DNA from: a virus
Strand: one strand, 5' to 3'
Length of the DNA stretch: 61,067 nt
Virus record (IMG/VR): IMGVR_UViG_3300027782_000090
Span: 1 to 61,067 of that record
A program made the position numbers and the translations under genes. Numbering within the stretch: the stretch's first letter is position 1; the number at the start of each line of letters is the position of its first letter. Positions 54,000 through 61,067 of the stretch are shown one piece after another. Under the pieces are notes generated by a model. That model worked only from the letters and a program-made list of their open reading frames with translations. It did not search any database and had not been told where the DNA came from.

Positions 54000-54659
54000 T
54001 TAGTATTTATTGTTATCGTAAAAATTTTTAACCTTGATAAAACCAACCAAAACGTATCTAATTGGTCCAGGGCCTACATGCTTTACTCCATGATTATACT
54101 CTGCAGTTCCTGGAAAAATAAGCATTGATCCAGGCTTTGGCTTAAACTCTAAACCATTGTTTGGAAAAAACAACTCTCCGTCAATGTAATCATCATTTAA
54201 ATATAGTATAGCAGCATACCTAATTGATGGGTCTGTATCTTGATCTGTGTGAGCTTTTAACTCAACACCCTCTTGCATCCTTTGAATAGTTGCAAAACCG
54301 CTTAGCTCTATTGTATTGTCAGACTGTTGAACTAAATTATTTAATCTATCAAAGAGGTCTCTTTGAAATAAATGATGTTTTATATTTAAATTTTTATCTT
54401 GCCAATTTTGAGTAATCTCAAATTTTCCTTCAGCAACTAAATTATCTACGTCGTCTCTTCCAAATTTTTGCAAACAAAAGTTTTTTAAATTAGCATGATA
54501 TTCTACAAACCAATCTTCATTTGGAGTAGAATCTATAATATTAAAAAACTGGTCTAGCTCTTCTTTAGATAAAAAATCTTTAACTAATAAAACATCATCA
54601 GTAATTTCCTCAATTTGAAAATTATCTTTTTCTAAAGCATCTTTTAAGAAATTAGGCAT
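54000..54659 (-). CDS. 2OG-Fe(II) oxygenase, prolyl-4-hydroxylase-like (2)
   Basis: H137-x-D139 (KAHTDQD), YLNDDYIDGELFFP, distal H190 (YNHGVKHV) and R201 (IRYVLVG) give a complete active site. Here Arg holds the cosubstrate rather than Lys. It overlaps the upstream oxygenase gene by 8 bases. The acidic N-terminal half (IEEITDDVLLVKDFLSKEEL) is the usual P4H helical lid. Confidence 0.9.
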   Translation of the reverse strand: MPNFLKDALEKDNFQIEEITDDVLLVKDFLSKEELDQFFNIIDSTPNEDWFVEYHANLKNFCLQKFGRDDVDNLVAEGKFEITQNWQDKNLNIKHHLFQRDLFDRLNNLVQQSDNTIELSGFATIQRMQEGVELKAHTDQDTDPSIRYAAILYLNDDYIDGELFFPNNGLEFKPKPGSMLIFPGTAEYNHGVKHVGPGPIRYVLVGFIKVKNFYDNNKY

Positions 54660-55410
54660 CTTTGTCTAAGTCCTCAACTTTATACTTATTGCCATCAGCA
54701 TCTAGCTTCCAGCCTTCTTTTAAGAGTTCTTGCCATTCGGCTCTCTCAATTTCTTGCTTGGCTCTAGTCTCTTTCATTTCTGCAGCCCATGCATCTCTTA
54801 GTTCTTGTGGATAAGCATCTTCTTCTCTATCATCCCAGAAAGATCCGATGGTGTATCTGACTCCACTTTCTATTAGGGATACTTCGTGCATGTTACTAAA
54901 TCCCCCGTCAAAAACAGCAAGCATTCCAACTTCTGGTTTAATTTCTAGGCTTTGATCTGGAAACTTGAGGAGCCCTCCCTCAAAATCATCATTTAGGTAT
55001 AAGAAGCCTGCATATCGACTTCTTGTAAATGCGCCTGAGTTTCCTTTGGCATCTGTATTATCTGAGTGCACTCTTGCGTATGCTCCTGGCTCCCACTTTT
55101 GTGTATGGTACCCAATCTTAGAGATTGTTTTTGGATCTAAGTCATGAACTGAAGCAATTGCCTCTGGCATTGTTTTTTCAATATCTGAAAAGATAGTTGG
55201 AGATAGTCCAGCATCAAGCAACTCTTGATCATTGTCTTGTGGAAGGACAGAGGAGTATGATTCATAAAATGAAATAGGCATCCAAGAAAGTGCCCCGTTA
55301 TCTGCCTGTGCATCTAAAGCTTGAATCATCTTTTGACAATCTTCTTTGCTTATAAAATTTTTATAAACAACTATGTCTTTTGTTAGCCTAACTTTATTTT
55401 CTAGGTTCAT
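54652..55410 (-). CDS. 2OG-Fe(II) oxygenase, prolyl-4-hydroxylase-like (3)
   Basis: The N-terminal VVYKNFISKEDCQKMI matches the entry helix of P4H domains. H115-x-D117 (ARVHSDN), FLYLNDDFEGGLLKFP, H175 (NMHEVSLI) and R185 (SGVRYTIGSFW) form the site. The C-terminal about 55 residues (WAAEMKETRAKQEIERAEWQ) are a charged helix absent from the other paralogues. It overlaps its neighbours by 4-8 bases. Confidence 0.9.
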   Translation of the reverse strand: MNLENKVRLTKDIVVYKNFISKEDCQKMIQALDAQADNGALSWMPISFYESYSSVLPQDNDQELLDAGLSPTIFSDIEKTMPEAIASVHDLDPKTISKIGYHTQKWEPGAYARVHSDNTDAKGNSGAFTRSRYAGFLYLNDDFEGGLLKFPDQSLEIKPEVGMLAVFDGGFSNMHEVSLIESGVRYTIGSFWDDREEDAYPQELRDAWAAEMKETRAKQEIERAEWQELLKEGWKLDADGNKYKVEDLDKDA

Positions 55411-56291
55411 TGTAATCTTACTCCATTTTCTATGTGATTTCTTTGAGGATGTTCTAGTCTAAACTGATCTTCTAAACTTTTTTGCATTCCAGCCCAAACT
55501 TCTTTTCCAAACTCTTTTTCTTTTTCATACCAGTCATCTGTTCCTCTTTGGTATTTTTGCCAGTACATTCTTGATAAAAACTTATTTTTATTGTATGACG
55601 GCAAAACTCCATGCAGATACGGCTTTCCTTCTTCAGTTAAGTAATCTGGGTGCCCTGAAGGAAAAACTAAAAAGTCTCCTGCTTCTGGCTTATACTTAAC
55701 AAGCTTATCTCCCATGGCAAAATCAACTTCTCCACCCTCGTAGTCATCATTAAAGTATGTTGTGCATGTTATTACAAATTTGTATCCTGGATAGTGACCT
55801 TGTTCTCTTATGTAGTCTGAATGATAGTTCATGCCAACTTTGCTATCTTCATTGCTTACATGATACTTTCCTATTGTTCCACCTGTCCATTTCCAAGTTG
55901 GTACAACATTTCCATACTCATCTATAGAGGTTTCATCTAAATCTACGTCAATGTTATATCTTTTAATATAGTCTTGTGTAACTAAGTGAAAATTTTCTAG
56001 TAATTCTATACCTAAATTTTTTTGATCTTCTTGAGTTTGTGTTGTTGTTTCTACGTTTTTAAAATTTCCATGTTTTTCGGAAGTAGAAAAAGAAGGAATT
56101 ATTGGATTTAAGTAATCTCCAAAAACAGACCAAGTAGTCCAAGGATTAAAAATACGATCTTCTGTTTCAATTAAAGAATCAGTCAAGACCTTGTAAGACT
56201 TTGAAACATCTTTAAAGAGATTTTTATATACAAGAATGTGAGGATATATCTCTATTGCTTCAAGTTGATTATTAGGCCAAGGATAAGTCAT
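55407..56291 (-). CDS. 2OG-Fe(II) oxygenase, prolyl-4-hydroxylase-like (4)
   Basis: This is the longest of the set (294 residues). H157-x-D159 (NYHSDYI), YFNDDYEGGEVDF and H227 (YLHGVLP) are clear. The cosubstrate-binding basic residue is less certain, because NKNKFLSRMYW replaces the usual G-x-R/K-Y; K237 or R241 are candidates. The C-terminal extension is charged. Both ends overlap neighbours by 4 bases. Confidence 0.87.
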   Translation of the reverse strand: MTYPWPNNQLEAIEIYPHILVYKNLFKDVSKSYKVLTDSLIETEDRIFNPWTTWSVFGDYLNPIIPSFSTSEKHGNFKNVETTTQTQEDQKNLGIELLENFHLVTQDYIKRYNIDVDLDETSIDEYGNVVPTWKWTGGTIGKYHVSNEDSKVGMNYHSDYIREQGHYPGYKFVITCTTYFNDDYEGGEVDFAMGDKLVKYKPEAGDFLVFPSGHPDYLTEEGKPYLHGVLPSYNKNKFLSRMYWQKYQRGTDDWYEKEKEFGKEVWAGMQKSLEDQFRLEHPQRNHIENGVRLQ

Positions 56292-56968
56292 GGTTGCCTT
56301 TCTCCTGTGTGCTTTTTAATTTCCCAAAAGAAAGGACATGTAAACCTTAAACCGCTCTTAATTTCAGTAACCCCGTGAACATAGTTTTTGTCTCCTGGGA
56401 AAAAATAAGCAGCGCCCTTTTTAGGTTTAAACTGAACCCCTTGTAGTGGGAAGTATAGCTCTCCACCTTCATAGTCATCGTTTAAATAAAACAAGCTTGA
56501 TAAATCATAGTTTGGAAAATCATTAGGAGTTCCAGCATCTGGTCCTTCGTGAAGCTCCTTATCTGCATGAGGATTTTGAAATTGTCCAGGAAGCCATTTA
56601 ACAATAGTTGTTCCAGTTGGATGAACTTCTACCTTATAAAATTCTTCAACAATTGGTTTTAGTCTTTGAAATAAACCAGCAATAACTGGTGCAATAGTAG
56701 GGTCATTTTTATCTAAAGATGGAGTGGTTGCAACCCTATCTTTCCAATAATCAGAGTCATAGGTAACTGTTCCGTTCTCATTCATATGACTTTCGGTTAC
56801 ATCCCAAATTGTTAAAGATTTAGCAGCTTTTTCAAGAAACTCTATTTCTTCTGGGGTCATAAAGTTTTCTAGCTCAACAATCATGTCTTTGCTATCTCCA
56901 AACCAGCCAGATGGAGTTATAGATGGTGTTCTTTTAACTACTGTATATGAATCTTTATTTTGTTCCAT
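56288..56968 (-). CDS. 2OG-Fe(II) oxygenase, prolyl-4-hydroxylase-like (5)
   Basis: H134-x-D136 (NPHADKE), FYLNDDYEGGELYFP, H198 (YVHGVTEI) and R208 (SGLRFTCPFFWE) are all present. This sequence is the closest of the set to classical P4H catalytic domains. A Trp-rich N-terminus and a PPG-type loop (KWLPGQFQNPH) precede the metal site. It begins two bases after the DUF6065-like gene. Confidence 0.92.
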   Translation of the reverse strand: MEQNKDSYTVVKRTPSITPSGWFGDSKDMIVELENFMTPEEIEFLEKAAKSLTIWDVTESHMNENGTVTYDSDYWKDRVATTPSLDKNDPTIAPVIAGLFQRLKPIVEEFYKVEVHPTGTTIVKWLPGQFQNPHADKELHEGPDAGTPNDFPNYDLSSLFYLNDDYEGGELYFPLQGVQFKPKKGAAYFFPGDKNYVHGVTEIKSGLRFTCPFFWEIKKHTGERQP

Positions 56969-56970
56969 TT

Positions 56971-57687
56971 TTATATTATATCACCTTTCGTTTTATCTGT
57001 TACACCTAATTTTAATATTTTTACCTCATGGGATCCCTGGGTTTCTCTTTTTTCATTTACAGCATCTCTGTACCAATCTGTCCATTTGCCAGCAGAGTTT
57101 ACTTCTTGTGCAGCAGACCCATAGGACATATTTGCTTCTAGTCTTTTTCTATCTTGATCTTCATAATTAACAATTTTAATGTCTGTACCATTTAAATTTG
57201 ACAAAGATATAGGAATTATTGTGGCAACTGGGGTTCCCGCTTTAATGACTACCCTTTTGTTTGCTACCTTTGCTTTAATGGCTAAAGGTAAAGGATTATC
57301 ATAAAAAGATGTGCTTATTAAAGATGACATGGTCTCAAACTCATCACTAAAATAATTTACTGGATTGATAGTAAAAATACTAACATCTTTGTCTGTTCTA
57401 AAAACTAAACCCGTATTTAAGCTTATAGAGGATTGACCTCTTCCAGAATAAGATCCTTCTGGACTAAATATTTCAATGTGATCTGAACTCTGATCATTAA
57501 CTCCATCCCAAATAAACTCAATATCTTCTACACAGGAAAGACTCCAGCCAATCACATTTGACTGAGTTACTGGAAAACATCTATAGGCATGATTCTCTGA
57601 TGTTGCATCCATCCAGTCTCTTTTAATCGACATAGGTTGAATGTCAAACAAAGCTCCCTGTGTTTTTTCAACCGAGATATTAAACAT
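56971..57687 (-). CDS. DUF6065-like uncharacterised protein A (238 aa)
   Basis: The central part resembles DUF6065: FPVTQSNVIGWSLSC, DIEFIWDG, then NTGLVFRTDKDVSIFTINPVN, and the late phrase AGTPVATIIPIS. It is probably a beta-sandwich of unknown activity. It starts in a TAATG overlap with oxygenase 6. The related protein B is coupled to oxygenase 7 in the same way, so oxygenase and DUF6065-like genes form a repeated two-gene unit. Confidence 0.65.
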   Translation of the reverse strand: MFNISVEKTQGALFDIQPMSIKRDWMDATSENHAYRCFPVTQSNVIGWSLSCVEDIEFIWDGVNDQSSDHIEIFSPEGSYSGRGQSSISLNTGLVFRTDKDVSIFTINPVNYFSDEFETMSSLISTSFYDNPLPLAIKAKVANKRVVIKAGTPVATIIPISLSNLNGTDIKIVNYEDQDRKRLEANMSYGSAAQEVNSAGKWTDWYRDAVNEKRETQGSHEVKILKLGVTDKTKGDII

Positions 57688-58343
57688 TAGTCTGCGTCTG
57701 CGCTATACATCTCTGGGGTATGAAACTTTTTACTGTAGTCAAGCATTGTAACTATAGAGTATTTAGTTCCAGAGGTTACTGGCATTGCTTGATGTGGGTA
57801 CATAAAGTTTGATGGGAAAATAAACAAGTCTCCAGCATCTGCTTTAACCTTTAGATTTTGCAGTCTAAAGAAAAGTTCTCCACCCTCATAATCATCATTT
57901 GGATATGAAACTAAAGAAACTGTACAGTTATAAGAAAATCCATGATCATGGTGCTCCATAAAGTGTTGGCCTTGGCCATACTTAATAAAGTTAAAAGCTT
58001 CCCAATATTTTAAATTATTAATATTATACATCTTGCAATAATCTTCTACTGCTGGTGACTTTACATCATAAAGATCTTGCCAAAGCGACTGAAGGTTTAA
58101 GCTGATCTGACTTTTATCGTTTTCAATATCTGTTTTCTTAAACTTAAAGTCATTACAATCTCTATAGTCTGGCATTAGTTGTTTGTAGCCCACATATGCA
58201 GGTTGCCAACTATATCCAGTGGTATCTCCTTCTGGTTTAAGGTTATCTTCAAGTCTTTTTATTACATCAATCTCTTTTTTAATTACACCCTTGTAAACAT
58301 ATATTCCATTGCCAAGGTCTACCTTCTCTGTCCATGTTTGCAT
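57687..58343 (-). CDS. 2OG-Fe(II) oxygenase, prolyl-4-hydroxylase-like (6)
   Basis: H131-x-D133 (MEHHDHGF), YPNDDYEGGELFF, H184 (MYPHQAMPV) and K194 (SGTKYSIVTM) are intact. NFIKYGQGQHF and the run into YNCTVS are nearly shared with oxygenase 7, indicating a recent duplication. AGGAG lies six bases before the ATG. Confidence 0.9.
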   Translation of the reverse strand: MQTWTEKVDLGNGIYVYKGVIKKEIDVIKRLEDNLKPEGDTTGYSWQPAYVGYKQLMPDYRDCNDFKFKKTDIENDKSQISLNLQSLWQDLYDVKSPAVEDYCKMYNINNLKYWEAFNFIKYGQGQHFMEHHDHGFSYNCTVSLVSYPNDDYEGGELFFRLQNLKVKADAGDLFIFPSNFMYPHQAMPVTSGTKYSIVTMLDYSKKFHTPEMYSADAD

Positions 58344-58352
58344 TTTATTCTC

Positions 58353-59126
58353 CTATTTGTATTCTCGTCTTGACCAAACTTTATTTTTATATACCCCGCC
58401 GTCAGGCTGTCTATAAAACTTCATGTTGTTAAACATTTTATCATAAATTTCAGACTGCCCCAATATCTCTACTTTGCTTTCCCAATTTTCTCTTTTAAAT
58501 GGCAAGACCTGTAGATATGGAGTGCCTGCTGGAATTGTTCCTTCCCAGCCCTCCGCAATAAAAAATGGAAAACTTCCAAGTAGATGAACTTTATCTGAAT
58601 CAACAATTCCTGTTGTATTTAAAAATGGTAAATCAAATCTATTCATTGGTGTCATAAACAGTGCACTATATCCTTCTGGAAGTTCAAGTCCCCAGTCCGA
58701 GCTCCAAGCAAAATGATGCTTGTAATGCCCTGCTGGATGCTCAAACTGTGGCATTGGAGGTCTTTGAGTACAGAAATCCTGATACCTTTTATCTTCAATC
58801 TTTACACCAATAACACCTTGTGCATTTTTAGAAAATATTAAATCGCAAGGAGTTTTAAAAACATACCCAGTTGAAAAAGCATCCATAATTGCAGGACATG
58901 CTTTCCAGGTAGGGATCTTTCCATAGTCATCTGTCGTTCCTTCTTTTGGGAAAGGACATGTTTCTTTTGGTGCATTGTAGTATTCATTATTAATTGGATT
59001 TTTTGCAAACCTGTCCGCATCTTTATACCAATCTGGAATTTCTTTTTGTGTTGGCGCAGGGACAGAAATACTATCTTTATTTAGCCACGGTCTAAAAGAT
59101 CTAAAAATTGCCAAGTTATTCATCAA
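58353..59126 (-). CDS. DUF6065-like uncharacterised protein B (257 aa)
   Basis: The protein contains IPDWYKDADRF, CPAIMDAFSTGYVFKTPCDL, GYSALFMTPMNRFDLPFLN, a GIVDSD step and the late GTPYLQVLPFKRENWES. This layout is shared with protein A and with uncharacterised phage proteins found near 2OG oxygenases. It overlaps oxygenase 7 by 4 bases. No catalytic motif is recognised. Confidence 0.65.
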   Translation of the reverse strand: MMNNLAIFRSFRPWLNKDSISVPAPTQKEIPDWYKDADRFAKNPINNEYYNAPKETCPFPKEGTTDDYGKIPTWKACPAIMDAFSTGYVFKTPCDLIFSKNAQGVIGVKIEDKRYQDFCTQRPPMPQFEHPAGHYKHHFAWSSDWGLELPEGYSALFMTPMNRFDLPFLNTTGIVDSDKVHLLGSFPFFIAEGWEGTIPAGTPYLQVLPFKRENWESKVEILGQSEIYDKMFNNMKFYRQPDGGVYKNKVWSRREYK

Positions 59127-59833
59127 TGACTCAATTCATTAATATCTGTCATGATGACAACACAATACTTTGTCCCTGATTTCATTGGCAAGGATGCATG
59201 CTCATAAATATAATTTGAAGGAAAAATTGCTATGTCTCCAACTTTAGGAGTGTGAATAAAATTATCTAATCTTGGGAATTTAATCTCTCCACCTTCATAA
59301 TCGTCATTAATATATATTACTGCAGATACTGTGCAGTTGTAGGCTGGGCCATGGTCAGCATGAATGTTGAAGTGAGTTCCTTCACCTTCATACTTCACAA
59401 AGTTAAATGCTTCATAATAAACAACATTTATACCCCAATATTGTGCATAGTCATCTATACACATCTTTAATTTTTGATAGATTTCTTCGTGTAAATCAAT
59501 GAGGCTTTCGTTATGCTCATCTTTTGGTCCAAGGTTTTCTTGCTTATATTTAAAGTCTACAGCGTCTCTTGCTTTTTTAATTGGAACTGTAGAGTTTGTT
59601 ACTTGTGCTTCAGACCATTTATATTTCTTATCCCCTGAAAGATTGTGCTCAAGCGTATCAATATATCTTTCTGAGTCATCTTTTGAAAAAACATTATGAT
59701 AAATATTTAACCCTAGTCCTGGGTTGCTAATAGATATATTACTTTGAGGCATTAGTCGTGCAATTCTTGCTGATGCAGTTTCTGATCTATCTTTAGTAAA
59801 CCAATGATTATTATTTTCATCATACGTGTTCAT
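59123..59833 (-). CDS. 2OG-Fe(II) oxygenase, prolyl-4-hydroxylase-like (7)
   Basis: This is the first gene of the operon. H158-x-D160 (NIHADHGP), YINDDYEGGEIKFP, H212 (YEHASLPM) and K222 (SGTKYCVVIM) give a full active site. It is the closest paralogue of oxygenase 6. An extended -10 and AGGAA before the ATG support this start, with a leader of about 25 bases. Confidence 0.9.
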   Translation of the reverse strand: MNTYDENNNHWFTKDRSETASARIARLMPQSNISISNPGLGLNIYHNVFSKDDSERYIDTLEHNLSGDKKYKWSEAQVTNSTVPIKKARDAVDFKYKQENLGPKDEHNESLIDLHEEIYQKLKMCIDDYAQYWGINVVYYEAFNFVKYEGEGTHFNIHADHGPAYNCTVSAVIYINDDYEGGEIKFPRLDNFIHTPKVGDIAIFPSNYIYEHASLPMKSGTKYCVVIMTDINELSH

Positions 59834-59864
59834 GATATTTCCTATCTTTAAATGGTATAACTTT

Positions 59865-59873
59865 ATTATAGCA
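59865..59873 (-). promoter_or_regulatory. extended -10 promoter for the oxygenase operon
   Basis: The minus strand reads TGCTATAAT, with TTGCTT as a possible -35 at an 18-base spacing. It precedes ten tightly coupled genes ending with the dehydrogenase at 52587. Confidence 0.65.
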
Positions 59874-59907
59874 TAAGACTACTATTTAAAGCAAAATAAG
59901 GCTAGGG

Positions 59908-60138
59908 CTACCACTTACTTAGTGGACATTTAGCAGCTTGTAGCTGAGTTTTGGCTTTCATAAAGCATCCGCATTTTTTACATTGTGAGGTAAGCTTTAT
60001 TAATTCTGGACAAGCGTTGCAGATGTCCATTCTTTTTTTAACTTTTTCTGTATCTGGTTCTTTAGCATTTTCAACAAGAAGATGCCATGGGCGTGTTTCA
60101 CCTACAGACTCTTTCCATTTTTCCCAAGCGTTTGACAT
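59908..60138 (-). CDS. DUF6171-like zinc protein (76 aa)
   Basis: The Cys pattern C40/C43 (CNACPELI), C53/C56/C58 (CKKCGCFM) and C71 (CPLSKW) with an N-terminal Trp-rich helix (WEKWKESVGETRPWHLL) matches DUF6171 proteins, common in phages and often near oxygenase genes. It is likely a small zinc-binding protein of unknown role. Confidence 0.75.
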   Translation of the reverse strand: MSNAWEKWKESVGETRPWHLLVENAKEPDTEKVKKRMDICNACPELIKLTSQCKKCGCFMKAKTQLQAAKCPLSKW

Positions 60139-60588
60139 TTATTGATCTCCTAAATATTTTTCTGGTGCAAAAAATTTTTCTCCGTCATAAGTATAGCCTA
60201 CATCTACTAAACTATCATCTTTTAGAGCAATAATATAAATTAAGTCAGAAAATGCTGCAATCAGTTTTGGGTCTGGATCTCTATCATTTTCTGGAGAACC
60301 AAACATAGCAAGAACAACATTATTAATCATAAAAACATAAACAAGCCTGTTAGTTGGTTGTAGTGTGCCCAATATAGATTTTTCTGAAATAGTAAAACTC
60401 TCTAAGTCTTCATTCCAAACAGAATAAATAGCAAGATTTTCTTTTCCAGAAATTACTTTAACTTTTATTGGTGATGATTTTGAAAGCAAGTTCCATCTGT
60501 CAATTAGGCCTTCTGGAGCTTTATCTTCTGGAAGAATAAATGAATGAAAGACATCCGAAATACCCTTACTGTTGCTTTCTGTTAACAT
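60139..60588 (-). CDS. hypothetical protein (149 aa)
   Basis: The product is a mixed alpha/beta protein with FILPEDKAPEGLIDRWNLL, a beta segment (IKVKVISGKENLAIYSVW) and a hydrophobic strand (RLVYVFMINNVVLAMFG). No family is recognised. GGGG lies 18 bases before the ATG at 60588; an in-frame ATT four codons earlier has a better spacing. It lies between the Pro/Phe/Tyr repeat gene and the oxygenase operon. Confidence 0.6.
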   Translation of the reverse strand: MLTESNSKGISDVFHSFILPEDKAPEGLIDRWNLLSKSSPIKVKVISGKENLAIYSVWNEDLESFTISEKSILGTLQPTNRLVYVFMINNVVLAMFGSPENDRDPDPKLIAAFSDLIYIIALKDDSLVDVGYTYDGEKFFAPEKYLGDQ

Positions 60589-60621
60589 TATATATTTAAT
60601 TTATTTCCCCTTTTTAATTTA

Positions 60622-60630
60622 AGTATAGCA
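60622..60630 (-). promoter_or_regulatory. extended -10 promoter before the 149-aa gene
   Basis: The minus strand reads TGCTATACT in an AT-rich gap of 124 bases. No strong hairpin follows the upstream gene's stop at 60713. Confidence 0.55.
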
Positions 60631-60712
60631 TAACAAAACTTAAATTTCTATTTAGAAAATATTTAAATATATAGTTTTATATAAAAATATTACTTGTTAT
60701 TTATTTCTACTT

Positions 60713-61066
60713 TTAGCAGAAGTAGTAACCACTAAGCACACACTGACAAGATGCGTTGTATGTATAAACATAATATGTTGCATCAGTGTAGAAACAGAAC
60801 GATCCACAGTCACCGCCTACGTTACAAGCTGGACCTGCTGCAAAGTAAGGTGGGAAGAAAGGTGGGAAGAACGGGAAGTAAGGTGGGAAGAACGGTGGGA
60901 AGAATGGGAAGTAAGGGAAGTAAGGTGGGAAGAAAGGTGGGAAGAACGGGAAGTAAGGTGGGAAGAACGGTGGGAAGAACGGTGGGAAGAAAGGTGGGAA
61001 GAACGGAAAGAACGGGAAGAACGGTGGAAAAAATGGAGGGAAGAACGGGGCTAATGTTGTAATTGA
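60713..61066 (-). CDS. Pro/Phe/Tyr repeat protein with Cys-rich C-terminus (5' end cut)
   Basis: The last 117 codons are in the window; the start lies beyond position 61067. After six residues (SITTLA) come 69 consecutive residues consisting only of Pro (31), Phe (33) and Tyr (5), arranged as FFPP and YFP units with a recurring YFPFFPPFFPP block. Then AAGPAC and a 42-residue tail with six Cys (for example GDCGSFC and SCQC) and many Tyr end at TAA 60713. Third codon positions vary (CCA, CCT, CCG), so coding selection is likely. The proximity to seven prolyl-hydroxylase-like enzymes suggests it may be hydroxylated. It may instead be a structural or surface protein. Confidence 0.8.
   Translation of the reverse strand, partial: SITTLAPFFPPFFPPFFPFFPFFPPFFPPFFPPFFPPYFPFFPPFFPPYFPYFPFFPPFFPPYFPFFPPFFPPYFAAGPACNVGGDCGSFCFYTDATYYVYTYNASCQCVLSGYYFC
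60841..61045 (-). repeat. tandem coding repeats of FFPP/YFP
   Basis: The plus strand shows repeated ggtgggaagaa and ggaagtaaggtgg units, which on the minus strand read CCN CCN TTC TTC. The larger repeated unit is 33 bp, encoding YFPFFPPFFPP, seen about three times with small indels of one repeat part. The repeats contract and expand in whole codons. Confidence 0.85.
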
Positions 61067-61067
61067 T

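Noticed and set aside
53256-59833. Oxygenases as TET/JBP-type DNA base hydroxylases
   Set aside because: All carry the YLNDD-x-EGGE signature of prolyl-4-hydroxylase-type enzymes. No glycosyltransferase or thymidylate-modifying gene accompanies them in the window.
59902-59925. CCACT/AGTGG hairpin at the end of the zinc protein gene as a terminator
   Set aside because: The stem is only 5 bp, lies in the coding end and has no adjoining U-tract.
60841-61020. Repeated GGTGGGAAGAA units as a possible replication origin or G-quadruplex array
   Set aside because: The reverse strand reads as continuous CCN CCN TTC TTC codons with third-position variation, so coding explains the pattern. Runs of three G are too few per unit for a strong quadruplex claim.
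60751-61062. Plus-strand frame with repeated VGRTGSK motifs, like a basic repeat protein
   Set aside because: It is the antisense of the FFPP repeat. The minus frame fits the strand of all neighbours and continues into a Cys-rich tail with a sensible stop.

Overview
The window looks like most of the genome of a tailed double-stranded DNA phage with a long, probably non-contractile tail. A complete head-tail series can be read: terminase, portal, capsid protease, major capsid protein, four connector proteins, tail tube, tail chaperones, a 3332-residue tape measure protein and a set of minor tail proteins. The tail chaperone, tape measure and minor tail proteins resemble families I associate with actinobacteriophages. 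The DNA is AT-rich. Two secreted proteins have Ala-rich, actinobacterial-looking signal peptides, and several genes appear to be leaderless. I infer an AT-rich actinobacterial host, such as a freshwater planktonic actinobacterium; the host is inference only.

Every supported gene lies on the minus strand, so transcription runs from high to low coordinates. Genes are packed tightly with many ATGA or TAATG overlaps. No gap exceeds about 165 bases; the largest are 52425-52586 and 60589-60712, both AT-rich with promoter-like signals. I see no tRNA, rRNA, CRISPR array, insertion sequence or integrase.

In order of transcription: (1) 61066-52587 is an accessory island. It holds a 5'-truncated gene whose product has 69 consecutive residues made only of Pro, Phe and Tyr, followed by a Cys-rich tail. 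After it come two small genes and then an operon with seven prolyl-4-hydroxylase-like 2-oxoglutarate/Fe(II) oxygenases, two uncharacterised DUF6065-like proteins and a short-chain dehydrogenase. (2) 52424-50394 is an adenosylcobalamin-dependent ribonucleotide reductase with its own control region. (3) 50362-38108 carries a lectin-like structural protein, portal, a protease-scaffold fusion with a nested scaffold start, major capsid protein, connectors and tail tube. (4) 38035-19325 carries two paralogous tail chaperones, tape measure and minor tail proteins. (5) 19325-6827 carries small zinc and HTH proteins, a DnaB-like helicase, primase, gp32-like ssDNA-binding protein, DNA polymerase III alpha, MazG, RecA-like recombinase, nucleases and a RuvC-like resolvase. 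(6) 6834-4301 carries a DUF3310 protein and the terminase subunits. (7) 4288-1 carries two secreted repeat proteins and two small membrane proteins that could belong to a lysis module cut by the window edge.

Promoters share a strong extended -10 motif, TGnTATAMT, with little -35. Three hairpin terminators follow the 439-residue secreted protein, the tail tube and the major capsid protein.

The most striking feature is the Pro/Phe/Tyr repeat protein next to seven prolyl-hydroxylase-like enzymes. This suggests, without proving it, a phage-encoded enzyme set that hydroxylates a phage-encoded proline-rich protein.
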